A DNA stretch of 64,000 nt from positions 5,779 to 69,778 of the forward strand of contig NZ_JBNUPE010000010.1 in the NCBI RefSeq assembly GCF_050409585.1, written 5' to 3'. Position 1 is the stretch's first letter. Every line of letters starts with the position of its first letter. Positions 43,466 to 53,044 of this stretch are shown here, piece by piece. The DNA is from Facklamia sp050409585. GTDB taxonomy: Bacteria > Bacillota > Bacilli > Lactobacillales > Aerococcaceae. The notes below the pieces were generated by a model. The model did not search any database. It worked only from the letters and a program-made list of their open reading frames with translations, and was not told where the DNA came from. The position numbers and the translations under genes are program-made.

Positions 43466-45157
43466 TTAAATTGTTCCGCCTAAATCACGAATTGCCTGTT
43501 TTAACTTTTCTAATTCACCAACTGTTATAATATCTTTAACGTGCGGTATGTACGGTGTAGCCTTATCGCCATATTCCACTTTAATATCGCAATCGTCAGG
43601 ATATGATAATTGAATGGTATCGGCATTTGATGGAGTAGTAACGGTTTTTTCTAGTGCAGATGGGCCACCAAAATAATCTCCAGAGATAAATTCTCCTCTA
43701 CCATCATAAAAAACAAATCTTAAACAATCAGCTCCATCACCCGGCGCGGACGGACTTAAGTTTTTGCTTAAAGTGATAACTTTGTTAGACAAGATTTTAT
43801 TTTTCGGTCCCAGCGAATGTGGTCCATAAGTTCCGGTTGTAATTCCATTTCTTGGATCTCTAAAAAAAGTGGATTTATTTTCTTGGTTTCTGCTATATAA
43901 ATTCTCACTTTGAAAAGGACCCGCTTCAACTTTGTTAACTAGATCTTCAGGAGCCGGTGTCCAGTCTGTAGCGATTGAGCCTTTTGAAAGTTTAATTTTT
44001 ATTTTTTCTCCTATATAGAAAACATCAACTTTTTCTGGTACATTTACGCCTTCAGGTTTCACCAAAACCCGAATAAATTCTTCATTCTCATTTATTCTAA
44101 TGGTTTTGGGGTTATCATAACTCCATTTGTAGGTTCTAACTCCATTTTTATTTATATTGTAAATATGTATAAAAGTCTTTAATTCTGAATATTCAGAATT
44201 ATTAAACAATTGCAATTTATATTCCCCGGTTGATACCTTTATATAATCGCTTCTATAGGTTGTGTTAGATGGATAGTCAACACCACTTTTAGGATTTCCA
44301 TTTACAGACCCTATTTGCCAATTAATCGGATTGTTTGATAATAGATTTGCAATACCAAGGTCGCTGTTGGTCGTTAAATACTTCCCCAACGGTTGATACC
44401 GACTGTCACTCTCTGACTTTGTTAGATATTCTCCTTTCGGTTGATAACCAAATTGGGCTTGTTGTTTTGTTAGGTAGTCTCTTTGAATATCTTGTTTTAA
44501 TTGGGTGTCGTTGTAAACCGGACCTTGTGGGCCTTGTGGACCAGTGCTTCCCCTCGGTCCAGTAGCACCTTGCGGACCTCTATCCCCCTTATCGCCTTTA
44601 GGTCCAATATTCCCTTTGTCTCCTTTCGGTCCAGCTGGACCTCTCGATGGCTTCTTTGTATCTTTCCCGTCGATAATCCATGTGCCATCTGAATCAATTT
44701 TAGGTGTCACTCTTGGAGTAACTAAGTTTACTACTTCATCAGCCGATGCTTTTTCTACTTTGGGGACAATTCGATTAATTAATTCTTCGACGCCAACCAT
44801 CTGAATAAGGTTTAAATCACTTGCTTTAGACGACGGTGTAATTCTCCAAAAATATCTGTGCTCAGATGGGAAAATGTACTTATTATCAACAACAAATTCC
44901 ATGTAATATTGGTTTGCTGGAAGATCCCCATTGATAACAAAACTTACCACCCCGTCTGTCCCGACCGTGGTATTTGCAATTGTCAATTTCTCTTTAAAGT
45001 TAGTTGTCAGTAAAACGATTTCTACTGGTTTACCACTCAGTTTTAAATCATCTCGGTCATAATCGACCAATTTAAACTTCAGTGTAGTTTTATCTCCCTG
45101 TTTAATAACAGTTCCTGTATTGAGGTCTTGGACGGATAGTATTCCGTGTCCTTGCAT
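43466..45157 (-). CDS. Baseplate/receptor-binding protein with BppU-type N-terminus and collagen-like repeats
   Basis: 563 residues. The N-terminus (about 1-110) resembles BppU-type baseplate domains (FKLVDYDRDDLKLSGKPVEI, VSFVINGDLPANQYYMEFVV). Residues about 172-214 hold roughly 14 Gly-X-Y triplets (GPKGDKG, GPQGATG), a collagen-like stalk expected to be trimeric. A QYQP-like repeat region follows, then a C-terminal domain rich in Ser/Asn/Asp likely to bind the cell surface. SD GGAGGGG overlaps the stop of the small upstream gene. Confidence 0.8.
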   Translation of the reverse strand: MQGHGILSVQDLNTGTVIKQGDKTTLKFKLVDYDRDDLKLSGKPVEIVLLTTNFKEKLTIANTTVGTDGVVSFVINGDLPANQYYMEFVVDNKYIFPSEHRYFWRITPSSKASDLNLIQMVGVEELINRIVPKVEKASADEVVNLVTPRVTPKIDSDGTWIIDGKDTKKPSRGPAGPKGDKGNIGPKGDKGDRGPQGATGPRGSTGPQGPQGPVYNDTQLKQDIQRDYLTKQQAQFGYQPKGEYLTKSESDSRYQPLGKYLTTNSDLGIANLLSNNPINWQIGSVNGNPKSGVDYPSNTTYRSDYIKVSTGEYKLQLFNNSEYSELKTFIHIYNINKNGVRTYKWSYDNPKTIRINENEEFIRVLVKPEGVNVPEKVDVFYIGEKIKIKLSKGSIATDWTPAPEDLVNKVEAGPFQSENLYSRNQENKSTFFRDPRNGITTGTYGPHSLGPKNKILSNKVITLSKNLSPSAPGDGADCLRFVFYDGRGEFISGDYFGGPSALEKTVTTPSNADTIQLSYPDDCDIKVEYGDKATPYIPHVKDIITVGELEKLKQAIRDLGGTI

Positions 45158-45158
45158 A

Positions 45159-45305
45159 TTACCCCTCCGTTTCTTCTAACTGTTTCTTTAATTCTTCTAT
45201 TTCGTCATCTTTAGCTTGTATTTGATTCGATAGTTGATTGATAATATCATTCTTTGATTCGATCGTTTTTGCTAAAATATATGCCATTTCTTCGACTGTA
45301 TTCAT
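45159..45305 (-). CDS. Small coiled-coil phage protein (48 residues)
   Basis: An ATG preceded by GGAGGATTTCT opens 48 codons. The peptide (starting MNTVEEMAYILAKTIESKND and ending KKQLEETEG) is one amphipathic helix with strong heptad character. It fills the gap between the tail endopeptidase gene and the baseplate gene, and its stop lies within the next ribosome site. Probably a structural or assembly helper; function unknown. Confidence 0.7.
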   Translation of the reverse strand: MNTVEEMAYILAKTIESKNDIINQLSNQIQAKDDEIEELKKQLEETEG

Positions 45306-45316
45306 AGAAATCCTCC

Positions 45317-48300
45317 TTATAATTTTCTCCATGGCGAGCTTCTGCCATCAGTTACATAGACACCACTTCCAGTAATTAAAAGCCCAGCATAACCGTTTGG
45401 ATTTAGTATTGTTACACCTTTTATACCACTTACCGAACCTTCGCCAATTTCGAATCCATGAGTTGCTCTTTCGTCCCCGAAAATAGTGTTAACTAAATAC
45501 GTGTTCCCGTTAGTCCCATCTACAGCAAGCGCACGAATTGAACTTCTGGAATTTCTAGGAAAATAACTTATCCCAAAATAACTGTTTTTCTCTGGACGGA
45601 AAGAAATACCGTTTTTTCCGTATAAAGCACCTCCATCTGATACGTTCGTTACATACTCTAGACTTCCTAATTTTATTCCTTTTTCGAAGAAGTCGATTCC
45701 GTCGTCGTCAAAATAAGTTGATGATCTTCCCAAATTATCAACTACCGATACCCCATCACCAGTTATTTTTAGTTTGGATTTAATGCCGTCAAATACATTT
45801 TGAACCCATGTTGCGGAGTAACCAGTCATCCTATTTACATTTAAACTATCAACAATTGCTTCAGCTATTACTGCTTTATTGGCTTTCAAACTATCTGTAG
45901 TTAAATTTTTAGTGAAAATATTGTTAGCAAAGGCATCGTCCATTACTGTTGTGCCGTCTAATCTGATTTGATCACCTTTAAAGTACAAGCCTTTTTCTCC
46001 TAAGTTGATGCGAGAAATAGCTCCTGCTTGACCAAAAAGCGCGAAATCAATACTATCTTGCTGTTGAGTGAAAGCTGATTTAAAAGCAGTGTTTTCTGAT
46101 AACGGAGGGAAATAATCGGTTGCTGTGGAATTTTGTTCAATCTGCATTTTTGCCATCTTCACAAAATTTTTAGGTACAGTACTAAGAAATACTATGTATA
46201 AATATTTTTGGAATTGAGGAATAATGATGTTTTCAATTTTCGACGGGCTGGTGTGACTAGCAATCAAATTTAAAGGAAGGTATTCATTCAAACCACTCGA
46301 AGTAAAACAATACATTAAATGGTTGTTTAAGTAATGTTTATTGTCAAAAGAGATTGAATATGGTTTCTCGCTCTCAACCTCTATTGCGATTGTGTAATGG
46401 TTATTGTTCTTGCTTATAAAATAAGCTTTTCCGTCGCCATCTGGTCTAAACTTAAACCCCCAACCTTCCATAATATTCTCATGGGCAATGTTTTTATGTA
46501 TCTCTAATTTAGGATTAGAAATTTCATGTTGAAAAATATTACTTGTCATCAAATACCTTGCGGTACTGTCCGGCGTTGAAATGATTTGTTCCATACTTTT
46601 AACAGTGTTAGTTAGTTGGTTTATCCCAGCAACTTTTCCTTCACTAACTTGAGAAATTGTTTGATTTATCGAATCAACAGTTGCTTTTATGACAGTATTT
46701 TTATAAGTTGAACCATCTACGTAATTTTTGAGTTCAGCTTTAACCTTTCCTGCTTCTGCATTGAATGTAGTAGATACAAATGATTTGTTAGCTAGATCAT
46801 CCCACCCATTTATATTTTTAGACGGGTTTGTTTTTATTGATGAAATATTAGTGTTTATTCCATTAATACCCTTTTCGTAAGTCGCCGCTTTGACATACCC
46901 TTTCAACATTGTGTCAATATACTGACTTTTAGTGTAAGATGCAGACGCTTCTATTAATGCTTGCTTATATTTATCACCCTTAATCTCTTGAATATCTGCT
47001 TTAATTCCTTTGCTTCCTACATCAATTTGAGTTGAAACAAAAGATTTGCTCGCTAAGTCGTCCCACCCCTTTATATTATTTAGTGGGTCTGTTTTTATTT
47101 CAGAAATGCTTGCTTGGATACCATCAATTCCTGTTTCATAAGTAGATTGTTTAACATATTCATCAAGAGTCACATCAATGTAATCAACCTTTAAAGAATC
47201 TATTGTTTCAGTTATTGTTTTGTCAGAATAACTTTTCAAAGCTTTTTCCATCAACCCATCTAACTCTTGTGCTCTAGCTATCGCTTCTGCCTTTTTCTGT
47301 TCAACATCAGCGCTTACTATTAAGTCCAATCTTTTCGCTTCGTTTACAGCTTCTTGATATTTTTGTAAAGCTATCTCTTGTGCCTTTTTATTAGCTTTTC
47401 CAAGCGTTTCGAGACCAGCATCTGCGATCGCTTGGTTAGCTCGTTTTTCGGCGTTTCGTATATCTTGTAGTAGTTCTTTTGTTTTCGATTCTATCAGTTT
47501 AAATTGGGATTCAAATTTTTCTTTATTGATTGTTTTCTCTACCCAATCTAATTTCCCATCAACCATTTCATACTGCCAAACAGATCCATTCGATTTAAAC
47601 CATAGATCACCCTCATCAGGATTTTGTGGTTCATCATCTGAATAGTAGTTAGTGTTTTTGCCATTTGCAGACTTGAGGGCGGTAACTGCTGTCTTGTTAA
47701 CTTCATCAAATTTAAAGGCTAAGTTGTTAGCCGTGTTGATTTGATTTCTAACCAAACTTCCTTGGTAAACGCCTAGAGTAATTTCTTTGTAACGACAGTT
47801 TAATAAATCGTATTCAATTGAAACCACTCTTGCTTTTACAAACAAATCAAATTCTTCTTCATAAACTTCTATGGTGTCACCTAAATTCACAGATTCTAAA
47901 GATCGATAATCTTTATATTCTTCCGTCATATTTAAAGTGACGAAATTCACCTTGTAAGTCGCTTTAGGTTTGTCTATACCACTCTCAAAAGCTTTATGAC
48001 AAGCTTGACGCATTTCTGAATAGATTCTTTGCTTTTCTTGATCAGAAAGCTTTTCGAAATCTCCTTCAAATTCGCTTTTAACTTCAATCTCTTTAATCAT
48101 TGGATGTGGATAGTTACTAATTAAAGGACTATCTACGTATTTTTCAGGTAATGAAATTCCGTTAGGGCCTTTTGGTAAAATCCTAGTGGCCACGTTGTCA
48201 ATATCGATTTCTCTTTCAAAACCAGTAAGATTTTTTCGTGAACGTATAGAATCTTTTAAATTCTTGCCAATTCGTTTGTTCATCGATAACGTAAAACGCA

Positions 48301-48820
48301 ATCGTTTTAATTCTCCACCAAACCGATTGATGAACGTATTGTCATCGTTTCCTATAATGGCTTGCATCGGATTCTTCCTAACGATACGTATATTTGCCTG
48401 CTTATTAATATCGCTAAATAATTTAAAACGATGTGGGTATTGAGTGTTCATTGATATATGATCCATAGCCGTTTGACCTGTCAAGCCAACGATATTAATA
48501 TCTTCAATGAAGTTATCAATTAGATCGTATGTAATGTGTTCTGCATAAATTTCATAGTTTCTTAAAGTGACTTTGATTTTGCGAATGCGGAAATAATCTT
48601 CTTCATCATTCATATCGGTGATTTTTAAAATATCTAGCTCATTAGGCAACTTACTCTTATCTACTTTTTTTGAACGATGAGGAATCAATATTTTTATAAA
48701 TTGTTCTCCATTTAATGTGGAGTGATATGTAGCTTCTTTCGCCCAATTATCTAATATTGGTCGTCCCACTCCTGCCAATTCTTTATTAGTGATGGCGGAT
48801 TTATTAAATACAGAAATCAT
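45317..48820 (-). CDS. Phage tail endopeptidase / tail-associated structural protein (Tal)
   Basis: 1167 residues. The N-terminal 380 residues match the prophage tail endopeptidase type (KSAITNKELAGVGRPILDNW, YEIYAEHITYDLIDNFIED, VNLGDTIEVYEEEFDLFVKA). A segment with DEPQNPDEGDLWFKSNGSVW is typical of tail tip fibres, then long helices (about 420-545), a twice-repeated module (about 551-725), a carbohydrate-binding-like region and a C-terminal gp58-like end. It closes the tail tip and probably degrades or binds the wall. It overlaps the distal tail gene by four bases. Confidence 0.88.
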   Translation of the reverse strand: MISVFNKSAITNKELAGVGRPILDNWAKEATYHSTLNGEQFIKILIPHRSKKVDKSKLPNELDILKITDMNDEEDYFRIRKIKVTLRNYEIYAEHITYDLIDNFIEDINIVGLTGQTAMDHISMNTQYPHRFKLFSDINKQANIRIVRKNPMQAIIGNDDNTFINRFGGELKRLRFTLSMNKRIGKNLKDSIRSRKNLTGFEREIDIDNVATRILPKGPNGISLPEKYVDSPLISNYPHPMIKEIEVKSEFEGDFEKLSDQEKQRIYSEMRQACHKAFESGIDKPKATYKVNFVTLNMTEEYKDYRSLESVNLGDTIEVYEEEFDLFVKARVVSIEYDLLNCRYKEITLGVYQGSLVRNQINTANNLAFKFDEVNKTAVTALKSANGKNTNYYSDDEPQNPDEGDLWFKSNGSVWQYEMVDGKLDWVEKTINKEKFESQFKLIESKTKELLQDIRNAEKRANQAIADAGLETLGKANKKAQEIALQKYQEAVNEAKRLDLIVSADVEQKKAEAIARAQELDGLMEKALKSYSDKTITETIDSLKVDYIDVTLDEYVKQSTYETGIDGIQASISEIKTDPLNNIKGWDDLASKSFVSTQIDVGSKGIKADIQEIKGDKYKQALIEASASYTKSQYIDTMLKGYVKAATYEKGINGINTNISSIKTNPSKNINGWDDLANKSFVSTTFNAEAGKVKAELKNYVDGSTYKNTVIKATVDSINQTISQVSEGKVAGINQLTNTVKSMEQIISTPDSTARYLMTSNIFQHEISNPKLEIHKNIAHENIMEGWGFKFRPDGDGKAYFISKNNNHYTIAIEVESEKPYSISFDNKHYLNNHLMYCFTSSGLNEYLPLNLIASHTSPSKIENIIIPQFQKYLYIVFLSTVPKNFVKMAKMQIEQNSTATDYFPPLSENTAFKSAFTQQQDSIDFALFGQAGAISRINLGEKGLYFKGDQIRLDGTTVMDDAFANNIFTKNLTTDSLKANKAVIAEAIVDSLNVNRMTGYSATWVQNVFDGIKSKLKITGDGVSVVDNLGRSSTYFDDDGIDFFEKGIKLGSLEYVTNVSDGGALYGKNGISFRPEKNSYFGISYFPRNSRSSIRALAVDGTNGNTYLVNTIFGDERATHGFEIGEGSVSGIKGVTILNPNGYAGLLITGSGVYVTDGRSSPWRKL

Positions 48821-49521
48821 AAGAAGCGCTCCTTAAACTCGACTTCAATCGATGTAACATTGCCTTGAGTAGTGATTATATTTTTGCCAATCGGCAATAC
48901 CGGGAAGGATTTTGTGTGTATTTTTTCAGCTGACGAATTGGGCGTTAAAGGATTGTAGTAGTCTAACTTTTCGCAATCGATAACCATTTCATCTAACATT
49001 CCTTCAATTGTCATTGATAGGTCATTCACTTTCAAAACCACATCACCTATGCCCTTTATTTTTATAATAGGCAAAGCGTGATATGTTCCTCTATTATTAA
49101 CCTCTACCAAATTAATACCTTTAGTTATATTAAGATACTTATAGTATTCAAAAGGGTCTAAAACCATATCGATATTAAAAGCACCCTTTTGATAAAACTC
49201 GTTCTCAATATCACCTATTTTTGCGGACTTAACACGGTGATAAAATTCCGGATCATCACCAAAGATCATATTAAAAGAGCGTTTATTTAAAAACGCCCCT
49301 TTGAATTCTCTTAATTTAGGCTTTAGATTTTCCTCAAGAATGTTCACATTTAAAGTAAGTTGCCTGTTTTTCAAAGCTCCAAATTCAGTTAATCCACCAT
49401 CCAACAAGTCAACGTTATCATGGTGGACAACTTCTCTTTCGGTGGTTGGGATAAACGGTCTTTCAACAAGACAAAGATTATGGTGGCTTAAAACTATTTC
49501 ATCAAAAAACACATCTAACAT
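48817..49521 (-). CDS. Distal tail protein (Dit)
   Basis: 234 residues of the Sipho_tail family. The N-terminal half includes RPFIPTTEREVVHHDNVDLL and FGALKNRQLTLNVNILEENL, and the second half has the DPFEYYKY motif and PIIKIKGIGDVVLKVND, both Dit features. It forms the hub between the tail tube and baseplate. It follows the tape measure gene by one base. Confidence 0.9.
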   Translation of the reverse strand: MLDVFFDEIVLSHHNLCLVERPFIPTTEREVVHHDNVDLLDGGLTEFGALKNRQLTLNVNILEENLKPKLREFKGAFLNKRSFNMIFGDDPEFYHRVKSAKIGDIENEFYQKGAFNIDMVLDPFEYYKYLNITKGINLVEVNNRGTYHALPIIKIKGIGDVVLKVNDLSMTIEGMLDEMVIDCEKLDYYNPLTPNSSAEKIHTKSFPVLPIGKNIITTQGNVTSIEVEFKERFL

Positions 49522-49522
49522 T

Positions 49523-52456
49523 TTAGACCAACCCCAATCCTCTATTTATTCTTGTTTCTTTTTCTCCCAATTCCTTATCAAGAATTTCTATCATGTTATA
49601 CACATCATAATCACTAGCAATATCTGCATATACATTAATAGTGTTTCCACCGTATTCTTGATTAGTAATATTAGTCGCTTTTACAATACCTGCACCAATT
49701 TCACCTAAAACTTTAGAAGTCAAAGGAAGGATAGCTTCTGGCCCTGCTTCTCCACCAACATGAAAATTCTTCCCATCAAATCCGAACGGGAATGCACCGG
49801 TCATTAAACCACCATCTTTATACCAGCTAATGCCAAACGATGGAACGCTTGGCGGATTTAAACTGAATCTACCATTAATTGTAAAGTGCGGCAATTTCAA
49901 TTGAGGTAAGGACCAACTGAAATTAAAGAAACTCTTGATGCGATCAATACCATTTCTAACTGCATCTCTTGCTCCATTGATTTTATCTGTTATTGCTTGT
50001 TTGATATTGTTAAATATTTCCACAGTTTTATTCTTTGCGCTATTAAATCCGTTTATCATAAAGTTTTTTACAGAATCGACAGATTGTTTGGTATTGGATA
50101 TGATTCTGCTAAACGTATTAAAAACTGTTTGTTTCATTGTTTCCCAAAAGCCAGACCAATCACCATTGATAGCTTGCATAATAGCTTTGATGATTCCTAA
50201 TATAAAGTCCATTGCTATTCTGATTGTTTCTTGAATGATAGGCCATACCGTTTGAGTGACCCCTTGAATCAAGCCCCAAACTAATGTTACTTTAGCGAGT
50301 ACTTGTTCTAATATGATTACTATGAAAGATTGAATCCAACCCCAAACAGTATTAATTGTCTGTTTGATTAATTCGTTGTTTTCATTCCACCATGCGACCA
50401 ATGTTCCCCAAATCTCCATTATAAAATCGCTAATCGATTGAATGATGGGTTGTAAGAACTCTTTTATAGCATTCCAAGTGTTTATAACAGCTTCTCTGAA
50501 TTGGTCATTGGTTTCCCATAAGTGTTTTATTGCTAAACCTAAGCCTACTATTGCAGCTACCACTAATGCAATTGGAGCGATAACAGTTGTAATCGTTGTC
50601 CCCAAAAATGTAAATGCAGCTATGATTCCAGCTATAATTGGAGCCAATATACCTAATGCCGTTACTATTATTCCCATTACAACTATAAATTCTTTTATCG
50701 GATTTGGCAGATTAGAAAACCATTCAAATACTTTTTTTAACAAATTTACTAATGTTTTTAATATTGGAGCCAAAACTTTTGAGATTTCTTCTCCAATATC
50801 ACTCATCACTAATTTTAATGCATTCTGTGTCTTCTCAAATTCCTTTATAGGATCAAGAGTATCTTCATAAGTAGATTTAACCTTACCTGCTGCTTCTTCC
50901 GACGCTTTGGATAATTCTTCCATGCTAAATGTCCCACGTTTTATCGCGTCAACCATACGCACAGCGCCTTTAGTGCCGAATACTTCTTGAGCAATGTTCA
51001 ACGCTTCTGTTTCATCTTTAGCGTTCATAATTGCATCTATTGTACCTTCAAGGCCTTCTTGTAATGATTTCCCATCTTTCGCATAAACGACAGCGGCTTT
51101 ACTCAAACTACTTAATGCTTGACTGGAGTCTACCCCTGCTTGTTCGAATTGCCCCATCAGAGCCACACCTTCGCCAAATTCAAGTCCTAGAGCTTTAATT
51201 TGTGGCGCACCTTCAATCGTCTTTTGCATTAAATCGTCTACTGATTGGCCAGTTCCTTGTGCCACCATTGTGGTTGAATCTAATACGTCGCCTAACCAAT
51301 CGGCAGATAACCCGTAAGCTTCTAGCGCTTGTTTGGCCATAATGGACGTATCAGTAACATCTGCCCCATTTATTTCTGAATAGCGAATAATATCTTTAGA
51401 AGTTTCCTTCAAGGCATCGCCAGTTAAACCAAATTGCGTGTTTACTTCTCCAACTGCATTACCAATCGTCTCAAAGTCAGCGGGTATTTCAGTAGCAATT
51501 TCTTTAGCTTGTTGCTTCATTTCCTCTAAAGGTTTGCCAGTTGCGCCTGTTTTAGTAGTGATGATATCCATACCAGCATCTACTTCTCTAAACGCTTCTA
51601 TAGCTGACCTGCCGAGCTCGATAAGTTTATCACTAACATTTTGTAAACGATCGCCAAACTCCATGAGTAAATCGGCTTTCATGGTATTATTTAACTTATC
51701 CATTCCGTCTTGGGCATCACCAGATGCATTTTTTAAATCGCGCATCTCGTTCTCAACTTGGTTGAATGCTGTCTTAGATTCATTCAATGCCGTTTCCAAT
51801 TGCATGACTTCGCGTGAGTTCTCGCCATATTCTTTCTTGGCTAATTCAAGTTGTTTTTCTAAGTTTTGCACTTGTCTTCCGACTAGTTCAGATTGTTGAG
51901 CTAAACCTTTTTCGGCCATCTCTAATTTTTCTGCATCGGTTGCTGTTTCAGACATGGACGATTGTTGAAGTTTTAATTCGCTGTTTAACTTCTTACTTTC
52001 ATCAGCTAATTTTGCTTGTTCATCTTGTAAATCTGCAATAGCTTGTTTATTCCGTTCGCTTTCTTGAGCAGACTCGCTCATTGAACTTTTAGACTTGTCG
52101 AGCGCTTGGGTCGTTTCGGTAATAGAGTTCTTTAATCGTTCTTCGTTACGCTGCGCATCTAATAGTTTGTTGCCCCATAATTGCGCTTCTTTTGAATTCT
52201 CACCCATCATCTGCTTAGCCTGTTCGAACGCTTGAGCGGTCAGCTCTGTCTTTTGTTTAGCAAGATCATACTCTTTTGATAATTTATTTAAGCTCGCTTC
52301 GAGTTTGTCTGTTTCAGAACCGGTCAATTTCATCTCTTCTTTTTGAAGTCTGAATTCTTTATTCAATGTAGTTAAACTTGAATTGATGTCTTTGATACCA
52401 CTGTTAAATTCTGAGTTTAGAACTTTATAACGAACTTTTACTTCTTTTTCAGCCAT
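49523..52456 (-). CDS. Phage tail tape measure protein
   Basis: 977 residues, setting tail length; by the usual rule of about 1.5 angstroms per residue this predicts a tail near 150 nm. Residues 1-260 are coiled coil, 290-500 form the conserved TP901 tape-measure domain (ITTKTGATGKPLEEMKQQAK, VNTQFGLTGDALKETSKDI), and 570-650 hold several hydrophobic helices for membrane passage. The C-terminus has GGEAGPEAILPL, common in these proteins. The ATG is preceded by AAAGGAGG. Confidence 0.96.
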   Translation of the reverse strand: MAEKEVKVRYKVLNSEFNSGIKDINSSLTTLNKEFRLQKEEMKLTGSETDKLEASLNKLSKEYDLAKQKTELTAQAFEQAKQMMGENSKEAQLWGNKLLDAQRNEERLKNSITETTQALDKSKSSMSESAQESERNKQAIADLQDEQAKLADESKKLNSELKLQQSSMSETATDAEKLEMAEKGLAQQSELVGRQVQNLEKQLELAKKEYGENSREVMQLETALNESKTAFNQVENEMRDLKNASGDAQDGMDKLNNTMKADLLMEFGDRLQNVSDKLIELGRSAIEAFREVDAGMDIITTKTGATGKPLEEMKQQAKEIATEIPADFETIGNAVGEVNTQFGLTGDALKETSKDIIRYSEINGADVTDTSIMAKQALEAYGLSADWLGDVLDSTTMVAQGTGQSVDDLMQKTIEGAPQIKALGLEFGEGVALMGQFEQAGVDSSQALSSLSKAAVVYAKDGKSLQEGLEGTIDAIMNAKDETEALNIAQEVFGTKGAVRMVDAIKRGTFSMEELSKASEEAAGKVKSTYEDTLDPIKEFEKTQNALKLVMSDIGEEISKVLAPILKTLVNLLKKVFEWFSNLPNPIKEFIVVMGIIVTALGILAPIIAGIIAAFTFLGTTITTVIAPIALVVAAIVGLGLAIKHLWETNDQFREAVINTWNAIKEFLQPIIQSISDFIMEIWGTLVAWWNENNELIKQTINTVWGWIQSFIVIILEQVLAKVTLVWGLIQGVTQTVWPIIQETIRIAMDFILGIIKAIMQAINGDWSGFWETMKQTVFNTFSRIISNTKQSVDSVKNFMINGFNSAKNKTVEIFNNIKQAITDKINGARDAVRNGIDRIKSFFNFSWSLPQLKLPHFTINGRFSLNPPSVPSFGISWYKDGGLMTGAFPFGFDGKNFHVGGEAGPEAILPLTSKVLGEIGAGIVKATNITNQEYGGNTINVYADIASDYDVYNMIEILDKELGEKETRINRGLGLV

Positions 52457-52476
52457 TTATTTCCTCCTTTCCGTAT

Positions 52477-52664
52477 TTATTCACTGTGTTTATACGCTTC
52501 TAAAATTGCTTTGTTATATGCCAATTCTTCCAATTCGACAAAAGGGATTGTTAAAACGGTTTCCAAATTTATATCAAATAAAAAAGCGTAATAACTGATC
52601 AATTCCATGATTGTTATTACGCTATAATCAATACGTGGCGTTTTTTTATTGGAACCGCCTTTTA
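52477..52664 (-). CDS. Tail assembly chaperone gpT part, made by -1 frameshifting from gpG
   Basis: A 62-codon frame in the -1 phase directly continues the gpG reading frame and has no good start of its own (it begins VKGGSNKKTPRIDYSV). It contains LVTI/PFVELEELAYNKAILEAY, typical of the second half of gpGT chaperones. It sits exactly between gpG and the tape measure gene. The frameshifted product would be about 182 residues. Confidence 0.85.
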
Positions 52665-53024
52665 CTTTTTTGTTGCTTTTGTTATTGCATCTTTAAACTG
52701 TGATTTTTGTCCTGCTTTTCCTCCCATAATCATGTTTACAAAGATCATAGCTAACATATCCATATCAAGTGGACATTCGTCTTCAAATTCTTTGAATGAC
52801 ATTTTTCCACCAGCGTTTTTATAGGACATAAATGCCACACCTAATAAATCTTCAATTTTTAGATTCTGAGCATCTACGTTGTTAGTTAGCATCTTGTTGA
52901 TAAAATCTTTAGGAATGATTTCATCTTCTTGATATTTTTTAATCATTCCTAAAGAAACTTTTGTTTTAACTGGAACAATTTCGCCGTTACTTAACTCAAT
53001 CTCTTTAATCTCTCTGATGTTCAC
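52662..53024 (-). CDS. Tail assembly chaperone gpG
   Basis: 120 residues. Cytosolic chaperone that coats the tape measure protein during tail assembly; it is not expected in the virion. Acidic N-terminal half with MIKKYQEDEIIPKDFINKM and a C-terminal KDAITKATKK. The start is a GTG with AAAGGAGG upstream. The last codons form the slippery heptamer A AAA AAG just before the stop. Confidence 0.85.
   Translation of the reverse strand: MNIREIKEIELSNGEIVPVKTKVSLGMIKKYQEDEIIPKDFINKMLTNNVDAQNLKIEDLLGVAFMSYKNAGGKMSFKEFEDECPLDMDMLAMIFVNMIMGGKAGQKSQFKDAITKATKK
52665..52671 (-). promoter_or_regulatory. Programmed -1 ribosomal frameshift site
   Basis: The heptamer A AAA AAG lies in the gpG zero frame directly before TAA. 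Slippage by one base opens the 62-codon gpT frame. A GGCG/CGCC stem can form 5-30 bases downstream and may stimulate it. Confidence 0.85.
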
Positions 53025-53044
53025 GATGTCATTCCTCCTTTATT

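Noticed and set aside
44544..44804. Plus-strand Pro/Leu-rich ORF opposite the collagen-like region
   Set aside because: It is the mirror of the Gly-X-Y repeats and has no independent support.
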